Shown: one piece after another, positions 15,110-23,559 of the stretch | Layout: each line of letters starts with the position of its first letter | Numbering within the stretch: the stretch's first letter is position 1 | NCBI GenBank assembly: GCA_944340905.1 | Contig: CALVLT010000017.1 | Location: forward strand, 1 to 43,621 | Source: an uncultured Clostridia bacterium | GTDB lineage: Bacteria > Bacillota > Clostridia > Christensenellales > Borkfalkiaceae | DNA length: 43,621 nucleotides | Direction of reading: 5' to 3' | Program-made: the position numbers and the translations under genes | Notes under the pieces: model-generated | What the model was told of the DNA's origin: nothing | Databases searched by the model: none | What the model saw: only the letters and a program-made list of their open reading frames with translations

Positions 15110-17826
15110 AAGGAAGAAAATGGAAAGTATCATTGCTGCTCATGACCGTGATGCTGTTTGCCGTGGGAATTTTTGCGGCATGCACGCAGACGGGAGACCC
15201 GCTTACGCTTTCCGCGTCCGAAGTGACGCTGGAGGCATATGACGACTATCAGCTCACCGTTCCGGATGCATCGGGCGAGGTGACGTGGTCGTCGAGCGAT
15301 GAGAGCATCGCCACCGTCTCGCAGGAAGGGCTGGTATCCTGCCTCGGCAAGACGGGCGATGTGACCATCACGGCGAGCGCCGACGGGCGCAGCGGCAGCT
15401 GTGCGGTGCGCGTGGTGGACAGCGGTCTGACGCCCCGCCTGATGGGCGAGGCGCTCACGGCATACGTCAACGGCACCGTCGTGCCCGACGTGTATATCCG
15501 CTACAACGACAGGGAATATACCAACTTTGAAATTTCCTCCGTTGAAGTGGCGGACTCCGCCATCGCCGCGGGCGAGGACGGCGCCATCCGCGGCATCGCG
15601 GAGGGCGAGACGACGGTGGAGATCGCGGTGCTCTGGAAGGGGCTTACCGTGACCGCGCGCTCTGCCTTTGATCTCACCGTCCTGCCCGAGTACGTGGTGA
15701 CGACGGACGCTGCAAGCTACGCGGTATATGACGTCAACGAAAGCTCCCCCGTCAAGGGCCGCACGGCGGTCATCGACGCCACCCTGCTGGTGCGCGGCGT
15801 CGAGACGCAGGCGGACTTCACGGTGACGGGCGAGGGGCTAGGCACGCTCTTCACGGCGCAGGGGACGCAGGTCACGGCGGGCGAGATCGCGCAGGCGTCG
15901 CAGACCACCCTCACGGTCTCCGCGCAGACGGAAGGGCAAACCGCGTCGGCTCAGGTCACGCTCGCGCTCTATCCCGCATATGATCAGCGTCCGCTCAGCG
16001 AATTCTCCATCGCCAATACGGGCGCCGTCGCCGACCCCAACCAGGGCGGTGCGGAGTATGCGCTCACGGAGGAGACGATCGGGGACCGTACGGGCGTGTA
16101 CCGCTACTATACCCCCGAAAACTGCGCCAACCAGGGCAACGACTGGATCCGCTGGGGCAATCAGCTCGAACTGCAGTCTCTCAAGACGCTCTCCTCCACA
16201 AGCGCCTATCAGAACATCGTCGTGGAGGACGGCATCGTGCTCGTTTCCTTCGACGTGTACTACGCGGGGCAGACGGTGAACGATGCCAAGCAGTACCGCA
16301 GCGTCAGTTTCAACGTACAGTACGGTCCGTACAGCTCGGACAGCGTGTACTACGTCGATCACGCCAAGAACATGCGCGAGCGGCTCATCGTGGATGACGG
16401 CGTGCTCACCAACACGCTGCCGGCGGAGCAGTGGGTCACCTTCTTTGTGGACTTGCGCGAACTGGACGCCTATTCGCAGATCGATACCTACCTCTCCAGC
16501 AGCCGCGCGGGGGACACCACCTATATCGACAACATCCGTTTCTGGTATGACGACAGCGCGCTCGAAGGCATTGACCTTACAGGAGCGGACACGGCGCAGC
16601 GTACCCTTGAACAGGATGCGGAAAACGCCGCGCATTACAACGCGCCCGAAAATGAATTCATTGTGTACTCTCCCGCCTTCACGAGCCTGAAAGAAACGGA
16701 GGCAACGGACACGGAGAGCGCCTACTATACCTACAAGGCGCTCGCGCCCGAGGGCAGCGGCTGGCAGAACTGGATCCGCTCGCAGCGCAAGATCACCCCC
16801 TGGCAGGTGTACTACGGAAACGCGGCGGCGCAGGAGCTGCTCTGGTTCTCCTTCGACTACCGCTATGTGGCGGGCACGCCCAGGCTGTTCGCCTATGACA
16901 GCACGCTGAGCAGCGCGGAGGCGCGCACGGTCACGCTGCACGGCGAAGTGGACAATCCGAACGTCTATGTGTTCCAGAACGGCAGACGCGTTTCCGAAAT
17001 TCCGGACAACGAATGGGTGAGCGTTGTTGTGGCAATCAATCCCGGCGCATCCGCGTATGACACGCTCTATCTCTCCTGCGACGATGCGGCGGCATCGCCC
17101 GTGACGCAGTTCGATGTGCGCAATTTCCATTATTGGAAGGACAGCAGCTGGCGTTATGACGGCGGCTACGGTTTCGACAACCTGCTCGAGGTGCAGGCAA
17201 GCAGCTTCGACTACGCCATCGACGGAACGAGCGAACTGCTCTCCTCCTTCCTGCGCGTCACGTGGCGGGGTGTCAGCATTTCCGGCTATACCGTGTCCGG
17301 ATTTTCGAGCACTGCGGACTTTGTCACCTACGACGCCGAAGAGGGTGAGTTGGTCATCGCCCCCGCCGACGGGAGCGGCGGCGCAATGCGCGAGGCGGAC
17401 GTCACGTTCACCATCGGCTATACCGAGGGCGAACACACGGAGAGCGTGGAATGCACCATGCACGTCGTCGCCTACCCGATGGACGTACTGCTTTTGGGAA
17501 CGTATGAATACGCCGTCTACTGCGGCACGAACGAAGAATTCGCCGCCGAACGCACGGCAACGCTGAACGTGAGCGCGCTCATCGTAGACGGCGAACCCGT
17601 CTCCGCCGACGAGGTGGCGGTGCGCGTTGCATCGGGGGGGGGAGCATATCAGTCTGGACGGCATGACCGTCACGGGCGTGTCCGTCGGTACGGCGGTCGT
17701 GGAACTGTACTATGTCAAATCGGACGGCGCCGAGATCACCGCGCAGGTTACGATCAACGTACACAACGGCGCGTTCGCGGCGGAGTGGGCGCAGGTAGTG
17801 GCAGCCGAGGGTGCACTGACCTATGA
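15106..17826 (+). CDS. Giant Ig-like surface lipoprotein, 5' part (frameshifted in a G9 run)
   Basis: A lipoprotein signal peptide ends with a FAAC lipobox (Cys about 26). Residues about 33-105 are a bacterial Ig-like (Big_2) domain (VTWSSSDESIATVSQEGLV), followed by another Ig-like unit and two repeated beta-rich modules of about 190 residues that look like carbohydrate-binding folds (compare NDWIRWGNQLELQS and SGWQNWIRSQRKITP). The real coding frame ends at the G9 run 17634-17642; the last 60 or so codons are out-of-frame sequence. Losing one G would join it to 17627-19159 as one 1,350-aa protein. Its likely role is to bind glycan at the cell surface for the importer. The start overlaps the preceding stop (ATGA). 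Confidence 0.8.
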   Translation: MKGRKWKVSLLLMTVMLFAVGIFAACTQTGDPLTLSASEVTLEAYDDYQLTVPDASGEVTWSSSDESIATVSQEGLVSCLGKTGDVTITASADGRSGSCAVRVVDSGLTPRLMGEALTAYVNGTVVPDVYIRYNDREYTNFEISSVEVADSAIAAGEDGAIRGIAEGETTVEIAVLWKGLTVTARSAFDLTVLPEYVVTTDAASYAVYDVNESSPVKGRTAVIDATLLVRGVETQADFTVTGEGLGTLFTAQGTQVTAGEIAQASQTTLTVSAQTEGQTASAQVTLALYPAYDQRPLSEFSIANTGAVADPNQGGAEYALTEETIGDRTGVYRYYTPENCANQGNDWIRWGNQLELQSLKTLSSTSAYQNIVVEDGIVLVSFDVYYAGQTVNDAKQYRSVSFNVQYGPYSSDSVYYVDHAKNMRERLIVDDGVLTNTLPAEQWVTFFVDLRELDAYSQIDTYLSSSRAGDTTYIDNIRFWYDDSALEGIDLTGADTAQRTLEQDAENAAHYNAPENEFIVYSPAFTSLKETEATDTESAYYTYKALAPEGSGWQNWIRSQRKITPWQVYYGNAAAQELLWFSFDYRYVAGTPRLFAYDSTLSSAEARTVTLHGEVDNPNVYVFQNGRRVSEIPDNEWVSVVVAINPGASAYDTLYLSCDDAAASPVTQFDVRNFHYWKDSSWRYDGGYGFDNLLEVQASSFDYAIDGTSELLSSFLRVTWRGVSISGYTVSGFSSTADFVTYDAEEGELVIAPADGSGGAMREADVTFTIGYTEGEHTESVECTMHVVAYPMDVLLLGTYEYAVYCGTNEEFAAERTATLNVSALIVDGEPVSADEVAVRVASGGGAYQSGRHDRHGRVRRYGGRGTVLCQIGRRRDHRAGYDQRTQRRVRGGVGAGSGSRGCTDL

Positions 17827-19159
17827 AGAGGCGGACGGCATCGGCGGGCGCGACGGCGTTATGCATTTCAACGTCAACGGCAGCAACAACGTATGGAGCA
17901 ACTATCTGGTGCTCTCTGAAACGCGCCATACGGGCGCGGGCGGCACCATGTCCACGACGGAAGCCATGAACAACATGTATTCCAAGAATTATAACTACAT
18001 TGCGTTCGACTTCTATCTGACGGCGGGCACGACGCTGCGTCTCACGGGTCCCGACGGGATTAAATTTGCCAACATTATCTTTACGCCGGGCAGTGCTGCC
18101 ACATACAGTGCGGGTACCGTTTATGATGACGGTACTACACAATATTCAAAAATTCCCGCCACTATCTACAACCAGTATGGTATTGCGCTGAGCGAGGACG
18201 CCGTCATTGCGGCGGAAACATGGTATACGGTCGTGTTCCAATATAACCGCGCGGCAAATAGCGGACAATGGGCGTGCGTACAGCTCATCCGCACAGCAGG
18301 TTCAGACGTCTATCTCGACAATACGCGCTACGGCTATGACGCGGCATGCCTTACGCCCGAGGTCTCCACGGAGCTGGTGGCGGAAATTCCCGCAAGCGTT
18401 TCCGGCACGTGGAACGGCACGGCAGTCATTCCTGTTGCGGCATACGTTGCGGGCGAGACTGTGACGGCAACCGTTTCCTACAGCGTTTCGGATGAAACCG
18501 CGGCGACCTGTACGGACGGCGTCGTCACCTTCCTGAAGAACGAGCCGGTCACTGTCACGGTCACCGTTTCGTACAACGGGCAGCAGGTACAACAGACGGT
18601 CACGGCAACGCCCGCCACGGTCATGTCGCAGTCGGCGTCCGCGGCATGGGAACTTGCAGGGGCGACCCACAGCTTTACGGTGGACGATCAATCGGAGTAC
18701 GGCACTTATACGCTGGCAGGGGCAGGCGGCGCACTTTGGGCAGACTATCTGTATCTGACGATGTGCGGAGATGTTGGCACACATGATGCCGAAGCCGTTG
18801 CAAATATGCGCGAAAACAACTACAACGTCATCGTATTTAAGGTCAAGGTGACGAGCGGCACGGCGCGCATCTATTCACCCGTGACCGGCGGGCAGCAGAA
18901 TTATGCGGAGATCGGCACAACTTTCTCTTTTGGACCTGTACGGGACAATAACGGCGTTACGGTTGAAACCGCCGAGGGCTATATCGAAGTCTACGATGCA
19001 GACGGAAATGCCCTTGAAAACGGCGATGCCACATCTTACGGCACCGAATATACCGTCGTGATCCACTACAACCATGCAACGGGCGGCTGGACGGAGGTCT
19101 GTATCAAGGGTCAAGCCTGCGTCGTGGAAGTCGGCGGCGTCAGTTTCTATTCTGCATAA
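17627..19159 (+). CDS. Giant Ig-like surface lipoprotein, 3' part (in frame only after -1 G)
   Basis: Continues the domain interrupted upstream: EHISLDGMTVTGVSVGTAVV is the second half of a Big_2 Ig-like domain whose first half is in the other frame before 17634. It then carries two repeats of a beta-rich module (YNYIAFDFYLTAGTTLRL and YNVIVFKVKVTSGTARIY) separated by an Ig-like unit. It has no ribosome-binding site or plausible start of its own (the frame opens with a TTG just before the G run), so on its own it would not be exported. It is best read as the C-terminal half of the 15106 gene, separated by slippage, a mutation or a sequencing error. It ends 17 bp before the solute-binding-protein gene. 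Confidence 0.78.
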   Translation: MHRGGEHISLDGMTVTGVSVGTAVVELYYVKSDGAEITAQVTINVHNGAFAAEWAQVVAAEGALTYEEADGIGGRDGVMHFNVNGSNNVWSNYLVLSETRHTGAGGTMSTTEAMNNMYSKNYNYIAFDFYLTAGTTLRLTGPDGIKFANIIFTPGSAATYSAGTVYDDGTTQYSKIPATIYNQYGIALSEDAVIAAETWYTVVFQYNRAANSGQWACVQLIRTAGSDVYLDNTRYGYDAACLTPEVSTELVAEIPASVSGTWNGTAVIPVAAYVAGETVTATVSYSVSDETAATCTDGVVTFLKNEPVTVTVTVSYNGQQVQQTVTATPATVMSQSASAAWELAGATHSFTVDDQSEYGTYTLAGAGGALWADYLYLTMCGDVGTHDAEAVANMRENNYNVIVFKVKVTSGTARIYSPVTGGQQNYAEIGTTFSFGPVRDNNGVTVETAEGYIEVYDADGNALENGDATSYGTEYTVVIHYNHATGGWTEVCIKGQACVVEVGGVSFYSA

Positions 19160-19176
19160 AATAAGGAGGTCAAATC

Positions 19177-20799
19177 ATGAAGAAATTTTTATCGGTCTGT
19201 GCCATCGGGCTGAGCGCGGCGTTGCTTGCCGCGTGCGGCCCGGGTACCGGTCCGTCCACGCAGACGGGCGCAACGGATATCGCCGTCTTTGCGGGCGGTT
19301 CGTCCGAATTCAGCTGGACGGCGGGCACGCGCGAGGCAGAGGTCATCGACTATATCGAACAGGTGTACTATGAAGATACGGGCGTTCTGCTCAACTTCCG
19401 CGTGAACACCGAACTGGGCAAGAGCATGAAACAGAACATCTTCACCGATGTGCAGAACGGCAACGTGGACGTGGTCATCTCCCACACCTCGGGCGGCGAC
19501 GGCATCGACGACTGGGCGATGGACAACGACCTGTACTACGACCTGTACGACTACATCGACGAATATCTCTATGAGTACGTGGAGGAGGGCCTGTTCACGT
19601 GGGAGGACGAGACCATCTCGCTGGACGGCATCCAGCGCCTGACCACCGAGAGCCAGAACGTCATCGGGCTGCCCTCCGTCATGAGCCCGTACAAGTTCGG
19701 CATCCTCGTGCGCAAGGACTGGATGGAGGCGTGCGGCTACACGGACGACGCCGAGGACACCACAAGGACGTACGTCGGCGATTTTAAGACGTTTACGCAG
19801 ATGTGCCTCGACATGAAGGAGCGCTACGACCTCAGCCATGTCATTACGGGCGCCATGTTCGACGTGGAGAAGGCGGGCGTGCTCGGCGCGTACGGCATCA
19901 ACGCGGGCTATTACACCAACACGGTGTATGAGGAGGGCGGCACGGCCTATGTCGGCCCCGGGTATATCAACCCCGGGTATGCCGACGTCCTGCAGCTCGA
20001 ATACGAATGGAGCCGCGACGGCATCCTCTCGCCCGACTGCGACAATATCCTCCTCGAGCGCGGCGAAAATAACTTTATCGCGGGCAACACGGGCGTGTTC
20101 CTGCAGGACCCCACCGTGACGCACCTCATCGAGGTCGCCCGCCGCTGCAAGCAGGCGAATTCCGAGGCGGAATTCACCGTGCTCGGCGCGCTGACCGCCA
20201 CGCCCGATAGCACCGAGAAGGGGTTCATGCGCAATTCCACCGCCACGTTCGGCGCCGTCATTCCGCGCAATTCAAAGAATGCGCGCGAGGTCATCCGCTT
20301 TGTGCGCTGGATGTACAGCGACGTCGATAACTACCTGCTGTGCAAGTACGGCAGAGAGGGCATCGACTGGGTGTACGACGAGGAAAACAAAACGTATAAC
20401 TGGCTGGATGAGAACGGCGAGGTTTCCGAGGAGGGCTATATCAACCCGCCCTACAGCGGCATTCTCACCTTTGTTGAAAATCAGAACATGGCGAACCTGA
20501 CTTATGCGGGCTATACCGAGGAAGAACTCTCCTGGATCGCAACGGCGCAGGATCCCGAAAATTACATTTCCAACGACACCATCGACTATCTGCTCTATCT
20601 GGGCAACCGCGATCTGAATACCATCAAGGGCAATCAGGCGGTCGCCATTGCGCAGACCATCCGTCCCATCTGGAACGGCAATGCGAGCTACGAGGGGGTC
20701 GTCGCCGCAAGCTTTGAAACGGCGCGCACGCAGTATATGACGAATGCGTCAAGCTATCTCACGGCGATGGCGGAACTGTATAACAACTTCAAGAACTGA
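19177..20799 (+). CDS. Extracellular solute-binding lipoprotein of the sugar importer
   Basis: A 540-aa family 1-like solute-binding protein of the LplA type. The lipoprotein signal peptide ends in LLAAC (Cys20), so it is membrane-tethered outside the cell and delivers the sugar to the two permeases encoded at 9606-11461. The large size (over 500 aa) is typical of LplA-like proteins that bind oligosaccharides. Family blocks include SVMSPYKFGILVRKDWMEA (about 168-186) and a C-terminal TIKGNQAVAIAQTIRPIW segment. Its position at the far end of the operon, after the surface enzymes, is unusual but still within the same transcript. A strong AAGGAGG ribosome-binding site precedes it. Confidence 0.92.
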   Translation: MKKFLSVCAIGLSAALLAACGPGTGPSTQTGATDIAVFAGGSSEFSWTAGTREAEVIDYIEQVYYEDTGVLLNFRVNTELGKSMKQNIFTDVQNGNVDVVISHTSGGDGIDDWAMDNDLYYDLYDYIDEYLYEYVEEGLFTWEDETISLDGIQRLTTESQNVIGLPSVMSPYKFGILVRKDWMEACGYTDDAEDTTRTYVGDFKTFTQMCLDMKERYDLSHVITGAMFDVEKAGVLGAYGINAGYYTNTVYEEGGTAYVGPGYINPGYADVLQLEYEWSRDGILSPDCDNILLERGENNFIAGNTGVFLQDPTVTHLIEVARRCKQANSEAEFTVLGALTATPDSTEKGFMRNSTATFGAVIPRNSKNAREVIRFVRWMYSDVDNYLLCKYGREGIDWVYDEENKTYNWLDENGEVSEEGYINPPYSGILTFVENQNMANLTYAGYTEEELSWIATAQDPENYISNDTIDYLLYLGNRDLNTIKGNQAVAIAQTIRPIWNGNASYEGVVAASFETARTQYMTNASSYLTAMAELYNNFKN

Positions 20800-20812
20800 T
20801 GAGGGAGATAAC

Positions 20813-21304
20813 ATGATCTGCTTGTATCTTGCGATAGGGATCTTGCTCTATGTCGAACTGTATTCGGCGGGGGTGTACGCCGTTGCCAAAAAAACGGGCA
20901 TGCCGAAGGCATGGAAAAATTTCATTCCGTTCTATGCCTTCCGCACGGTCGGCTCTCTCACGATGGGGTTTTCCGTCATGATGATCCCTGTCCGCAAGAT
21001 GGCTGCCACGATGGCAGTTCTGAGCGTCGCTGCCCTGGTAGCATGCGCCTACGGGGTTTGGGGCGAGTATCACCTGCCCGAGGTCTCGCGCGCATCGCTC
21101 TGGCAGATCATGCTCGTCATCATCGGGTTGTGCGCGGCGCTGTTCTATTTTTGTATCCTCGTATCCTCCAAAAAGGTATACAGACGGTTCCGCACGCGCC
21201 ATGAAGGGCTGTATCTTCTGCTCTCCCTGCCGCTCATCACCGTGCCCGTATTGTATGCGATCGTCAGCCGCAATGCGCCCCGCACGGATGCGGAAATGTA
21301 CTGA
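20813..21304 (+). CDS. Small integral membrane protein of the sugar locus
   Basis: A 163-aa protein with about four transmembrane helices (near residues 2-22, 52-85 as two, 90-115, 138-155) and short basic loops (VSSKKVYRRFRTRHE). The segment KAWKNFIPFYAFRTVG resembles small membrane proteins of unknown function found in Clostridia. It starts 13 bp after the solute-binding-protein stop with a GAGGGAGA ribosome-binding site, and the operon terminator follows. It could help assemble the importer, but no function can be assigned. Confidence 0.75.
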   Translation: MICLYLAIGILLYVELYSAGVYAVAKKTGMPKAWKNFIPFYAFRTVGSLTMGFSVMMIPVRKMAATMAVLSVAALVACAYGVWGEYHLPEVSRASLWQIMLVIIGLCAALFYFCILVSSKKVYRRFRTRHEGLYLLLSLPLITVPVLYAIVSRNAPRTDAEMY

Positions 21305-21313
21305 CCAAAAATC

Positions 21314-21346
21314 AAAAAAGAACAGGCAGCGTGCCTGTTCTTTTTT
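21314..21346. terminator. Strong intrinsic terminator at the end of the sugar operon
   Basis: Perfect 15-bp stem AAAAAAGAACAGGCA (21314-21328) / complement (21332-21346) with a GCG loop. T-runs on both strands make it bidirectional. It starts 10 bp after the stop of the last operon gene. Confidence 0.92.
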
Positions 21347-21477
21347 GATTGCATGCGTATTCCCGCCGGCCGCCGCATACAGACGCAGTTTTGTGAAAAT
21401 TTGCAACAAAAAGAAATTTTTTGCTTTTTTGAAATGTCAATATATGTGGCGGGAGCCGGACGCGAGAGGAATGCAAA

Positions 21478-21681
21478 ATGAAGGAACAGGAGTTGCTGAA
21501 ATACTTGATCGGAATTCTTTTGGAACGGCTGAGCGAATTGTACGACGAAGAAGTCGTATTCGATCAGTTTATATTCGGAGAGCGTACGGCATACGTGGAG
21601 TGCCTGGAGATCATACAGGAACGTATCGAGGCGGAAAAGTATGAACTGGCATTTGATATAGAAGGAAGATTCCCCGTATAG
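21478..21681 (+). CDS. Small hypothetical protein (67 aa)
   Basis: An acidic, helical 67-aa protein (begins MKEQELLKYLIGILLERLSE) with no signal peptide or membrane segment. AGAGGAA lies 8 bp before the ATG, and a strong terminator follows 24 bp after the stop, so the unit looks like a genuine stand-alone small gene. Not recognised; function unknown. Confidence 0.65.
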   Translation: MKEQELLKYLIGILLERLSELYDEEVVFDQFIFGERTAYVECLEIIQERIEAEKYELAFDIEGRFPV

Positions 21682-21704
21682 GGACGAGGTATCAATCTCC
21701 CGCC

Positions 21705-21746
21705 AAAGAACGGGTGGCAGACAAACGGCTGCCACCCGTTCTTTTT
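21705..21746 (+). terminator. Intrinsic terminator
   Basis: The stem AGAACGGGTGGCAG / CTGCCACCCGTTCT with an 8-nt loop is followed by TTTTT. It closes the small gene at 21478-21681. Confidence 0.9.
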
Positions 21747-21780
21747 GATTTGGAAGCATGACGTCATTGTGTATAAACAC

Positions 21781-21813
21781 ATACGAACTCCGATGTTTCA
21801 TCGGGGTTCGTAT
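21781..21813. repeat. Hairpin repeat, copy 1 (tRNA-terminator-like)
   Basis: ATACGAACTCCGATG / CATCGGGGTTCGTAT around a TTT loop. The same element, with a compensated stem change, is at 35338-35370, and both are followed by GCTCA(T/A)CG(T) and a GGCGC. This copy lacks a good U-tract on either strand. Confidence 0.8.
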
Positions 21814-21977
21814 GCTCATCGTCCGGCGCGCCGAAACGCAAATGTAGCTCTCATAATCTCAAGGAAAGGATGGCACAGCCGCTAAAAGCATGCGCGGCAT
21901 ACCGACAGGACATTGTCTTCCATAAATAAGAAAATTGCAATTATCAAAAATTTGAATAATTATGCAATCTTCAGAAG

Positions 21978-22005
21978 TTGACAAGGGGGGGGATAGGTGT
22001 AAAAT
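21978..22005 (+). promoter_or_regulatory. Promoter of the InlB-repeat lipoprotein gene
   Basis: TTGACA (21978-21983), a 16-bp spacer, and TAAAAT (22000-22005). The spacer contains a G8 run (21985-21992) that could vary in length and alter promoter strength. The leader 22006-22095 shows no other gene. Confidence 0.65.
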
Positions 22006-22095
22006 AAAACAGTAAACTTGATGTTCTAACCGTAGAATAGATAAATATGCATTTTAAGCGGAGAGAGTCAAGGAATTGAATGGAGGGTAGGAAAA

Positions 22096-23169
22096 ATGAA
22101 ATTCAGAAAATGGCTGATGATCGCCGCGTTTGCGGTTGCGTCTGCCCTGTCGTTCACGCTGGCGGCGTGCACGGATCAAGGGTCCGGAACCGGAAACGGC
22201 GATCCGAACCATGGCGGGTCCTCTGTTGTCGAAGGCCCCGAGAGCGGCGTGTACTATTTCGGTGCCGGCAGCGACGAATATTTCGTCACGCTGAGCGGCG
22301 GGAACAGGTTTACCCTGCATATGCTCGGGACGGATAAATCGGGGACCTATGAGATGGAGGGAAACACCATTACCTTCGATTTCCTGCAGGATGCGGATGG
22401 GACGGCGAGCGCAACGCTGGACGGCAACGTTCTGACGCTCAGCTATCAGGAAGGCGAGTGGAGGTTCCTGAAGAAGGTCAATTATACCGTATCCTTTGAG
22501 GAAGCGGGCGGGACTGAAATTGCGGACGTGACGGTGGTCAACGGCCGGACGTTCGCGCGCCCTGCTGATCCGGAGCGGGAAGGGTACCGGCTCATCGGCT
22601 GGTGCACGAGTGCGGAACTGGATGAATTTTATTCGTTTGAAACAGATACGGTCACGTCGGATCTGACGCTGTATGCGTATTGGGCGGCGTATGTGCCCGG
22701 GCAAAGTGAGTACACGGTGTCCTTCGATCTGGGCGGAACGGGGCGGCGGGCAGATCCTTCTCTGCACGGCGGGCAGCGGCTGGTATCAGGAATGGGGGAA
22801 ACCCGCCAGGAGCCTTTCTCCCGGCGACGTCGTCGTCATTCCCGCCAACGTCAAGCACTGGCACGGCGCGAAAAAAGACAGCTGGTTTTCGCACATCGCG
22901 GTGGAGGTTCCGGGCGAGGAGACGGCAAACGAGTGGCAGGAACCCGTTCCGGACGAGGAATACGGCGCGCTTTGAGCGCGAAACAGGATGCGGAGGGCGC
23001 CTTCGTGCGTCCTTTTTGCATGTATTGTTACATAGCCGCCCGAAAACAGGGGAAAATAATCATGGCGGATGGTCGTATAAGCGGGGCTGAAGGATGGTAT
23101 CAGATGAAAATAATTTTCAAAATTCCGCAGACCATTGACTTTCCGCCGCGTTTCTGTTATACTTTATAA
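22096..23169 (+). CDS. InlB-repeat lipoprotein fused out of frame to a cupin remnant
   Basis: The first 215 or so residues are a genuine surface lipoprotein: signal peptide with LAAC lipobox (Cys about 25), a small beta-rich domain, and one Listeria-Bacteroides (InlB B) repeat at about 133-197 ending in TLYAYW. A second repeat begins (YTVSFDLGGTG) and then breaks off at about 22743. From there the frame runs through sequence that, in the other frame, encodes the end of a cupin protein, giving an Arg-rich nonsense tail (RRRRRHSRQRQ) and stopping at 23169. It is probably non-functional beyond residue 215. The ribosome-binding site GGAGGG precedes the ATG. Confidence 0.7.
   Translation: MKFRKWLMIAAFAVASALSFTLAACTDQGSGTGNGDPNHGGSSVVEGPESGVYYFGAGSDEYFVTLSGGNRFTLHMLGTDKSGTYEMEGNTITFDFLQDADGTASATLDGNVLTLSYQEGEWRFLKKVNYTVSFEEAGGTEIADVTVVNGRTFARPADPEREGYRLIGWCTSAELDEFYSFETDTVTSDLTLYAYWAAYVPGQSEYTVSFDLGGTGRRADPSLHGGQRLVSGMGETRQEPFSRRRRRHSRQRQALARREKRQLVFAHRGGGSGRGDGKRVAGTRSGRGIRRALSAKQDAEGAFVRPFCMYCYIAARKQGKIIMADGRISGAEGWYQMKIIFKIPQTIDFPPRFCYTL
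22742..22975 (+). pseudogene. 3' remnant of a cupin-domain protein gene
   Basis: In this frame the sequence reads GGGQILLCTAGSGWYQEWGK, then LSPGDVVVIPANVKHWHGA, SWFSHIAVEVPGE, and ends PVPDEEYGAL. This is the C-terminal half of a metal-binding cupin (the HWHGA block holds the His ligands) of the type often fused to or paired with carboxymuconolactone-decarboxylase-like proteins. The N-terminal half and start codon are missing: the homology starts abruptly at the G/C-rich junction around 22742. Its own terminator survives at 22986-23017, so the gene was once intact here. Confidence 0.8.
22986..23017 (+). terminator. Intrinsic terminator of the lost cupin gene
   Basis: GGATGC / GCGTCC outer stem with an inner GGAGG/CCTTC pairing, followed by TTTTT (23013-23017), just after the cupin stop codon. 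Confidence 0.65.
23135..23163 (+). promoter_or_regulatory. Promoter of the V-ATPase operon
   Basis: TTGACT (23135-23140), a 17-bp spacer, and TATACT (23158-23163). It lies about 85 bp upstream of the first V-ATPase gene and is the only convincing promoter before the nine-gene operon. Confidence 0.8.
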
Positions 23170-23247
23170 AATTGTTTTTCGTTTTCGTACAAAAACGCAT
23201 CCGCGGAGGAACGTCGCGGATGCGGCAGAAAGAGCGGAGGAATGGAC

Positions 23248-23559
23248 ATGAACGAAGTGATCGGGACGATCCTCGAAGCGGAGGCGCGCGCAGAGGAGAT
23301 CGTGCGCGCGGCAGAAGAGGACGCCGGGCGCATCCTTGCCGAGGGCGAGCGCAGGGCGGAACAGGCGGATGCCGACGCGGAAAGGGCGCTCCTCTCCGCG
23401 CGGGAAGAGACTGTCGCGGCGGCGGAACGCACAGCCGGGCAGAAGTATGCCGCCATTCTTGCCGAAGGGAAGAGGACTGCCGACGCCCTTCGCGCGTCCT
23501 GTTCCGAAAAAATTCCCGCTGCGGCGCAGTCCGCGGTGCAAAAGGTGTTCGGCGCATGA
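23248..23559 (+). CDS. ntpF: V-type ATPase peripheral-stalk subunit G/H
   Basis: A 103-aa, highly charged Ala/Glu-rich coiled coil (begins MNEVIGTILEAEARAEEIVR) typical of the V-ATPase G/H (NtpF) peripheral-stalk subunit, which pairs with subunit E. The ATG at 23248 is preferred because CGGAGG ends 7 bp upstream; the ATG at 23242 almost touches it. First gene in the operon, in the same position as ntpF in Enterococcus hirae. It overlaps subunit I by ATGA. Confidence 0.85.
   Translation: MNEVIGTILEAEARAEEIVRAAEEDAGRILAEGERRAEQADADAERALLSAREETVAAAERTAGQKYAAILAEGKRTADALRASCSEKIPAAAQSAVQKVFGA

Noticed and set aside
15838-17673. 611-codon minus-strand frame opposite the Ig-like lipoprotein
   Set aside because: Antisense shadow of a repetitive Ig-like gene; no start signal or recognisable domain.
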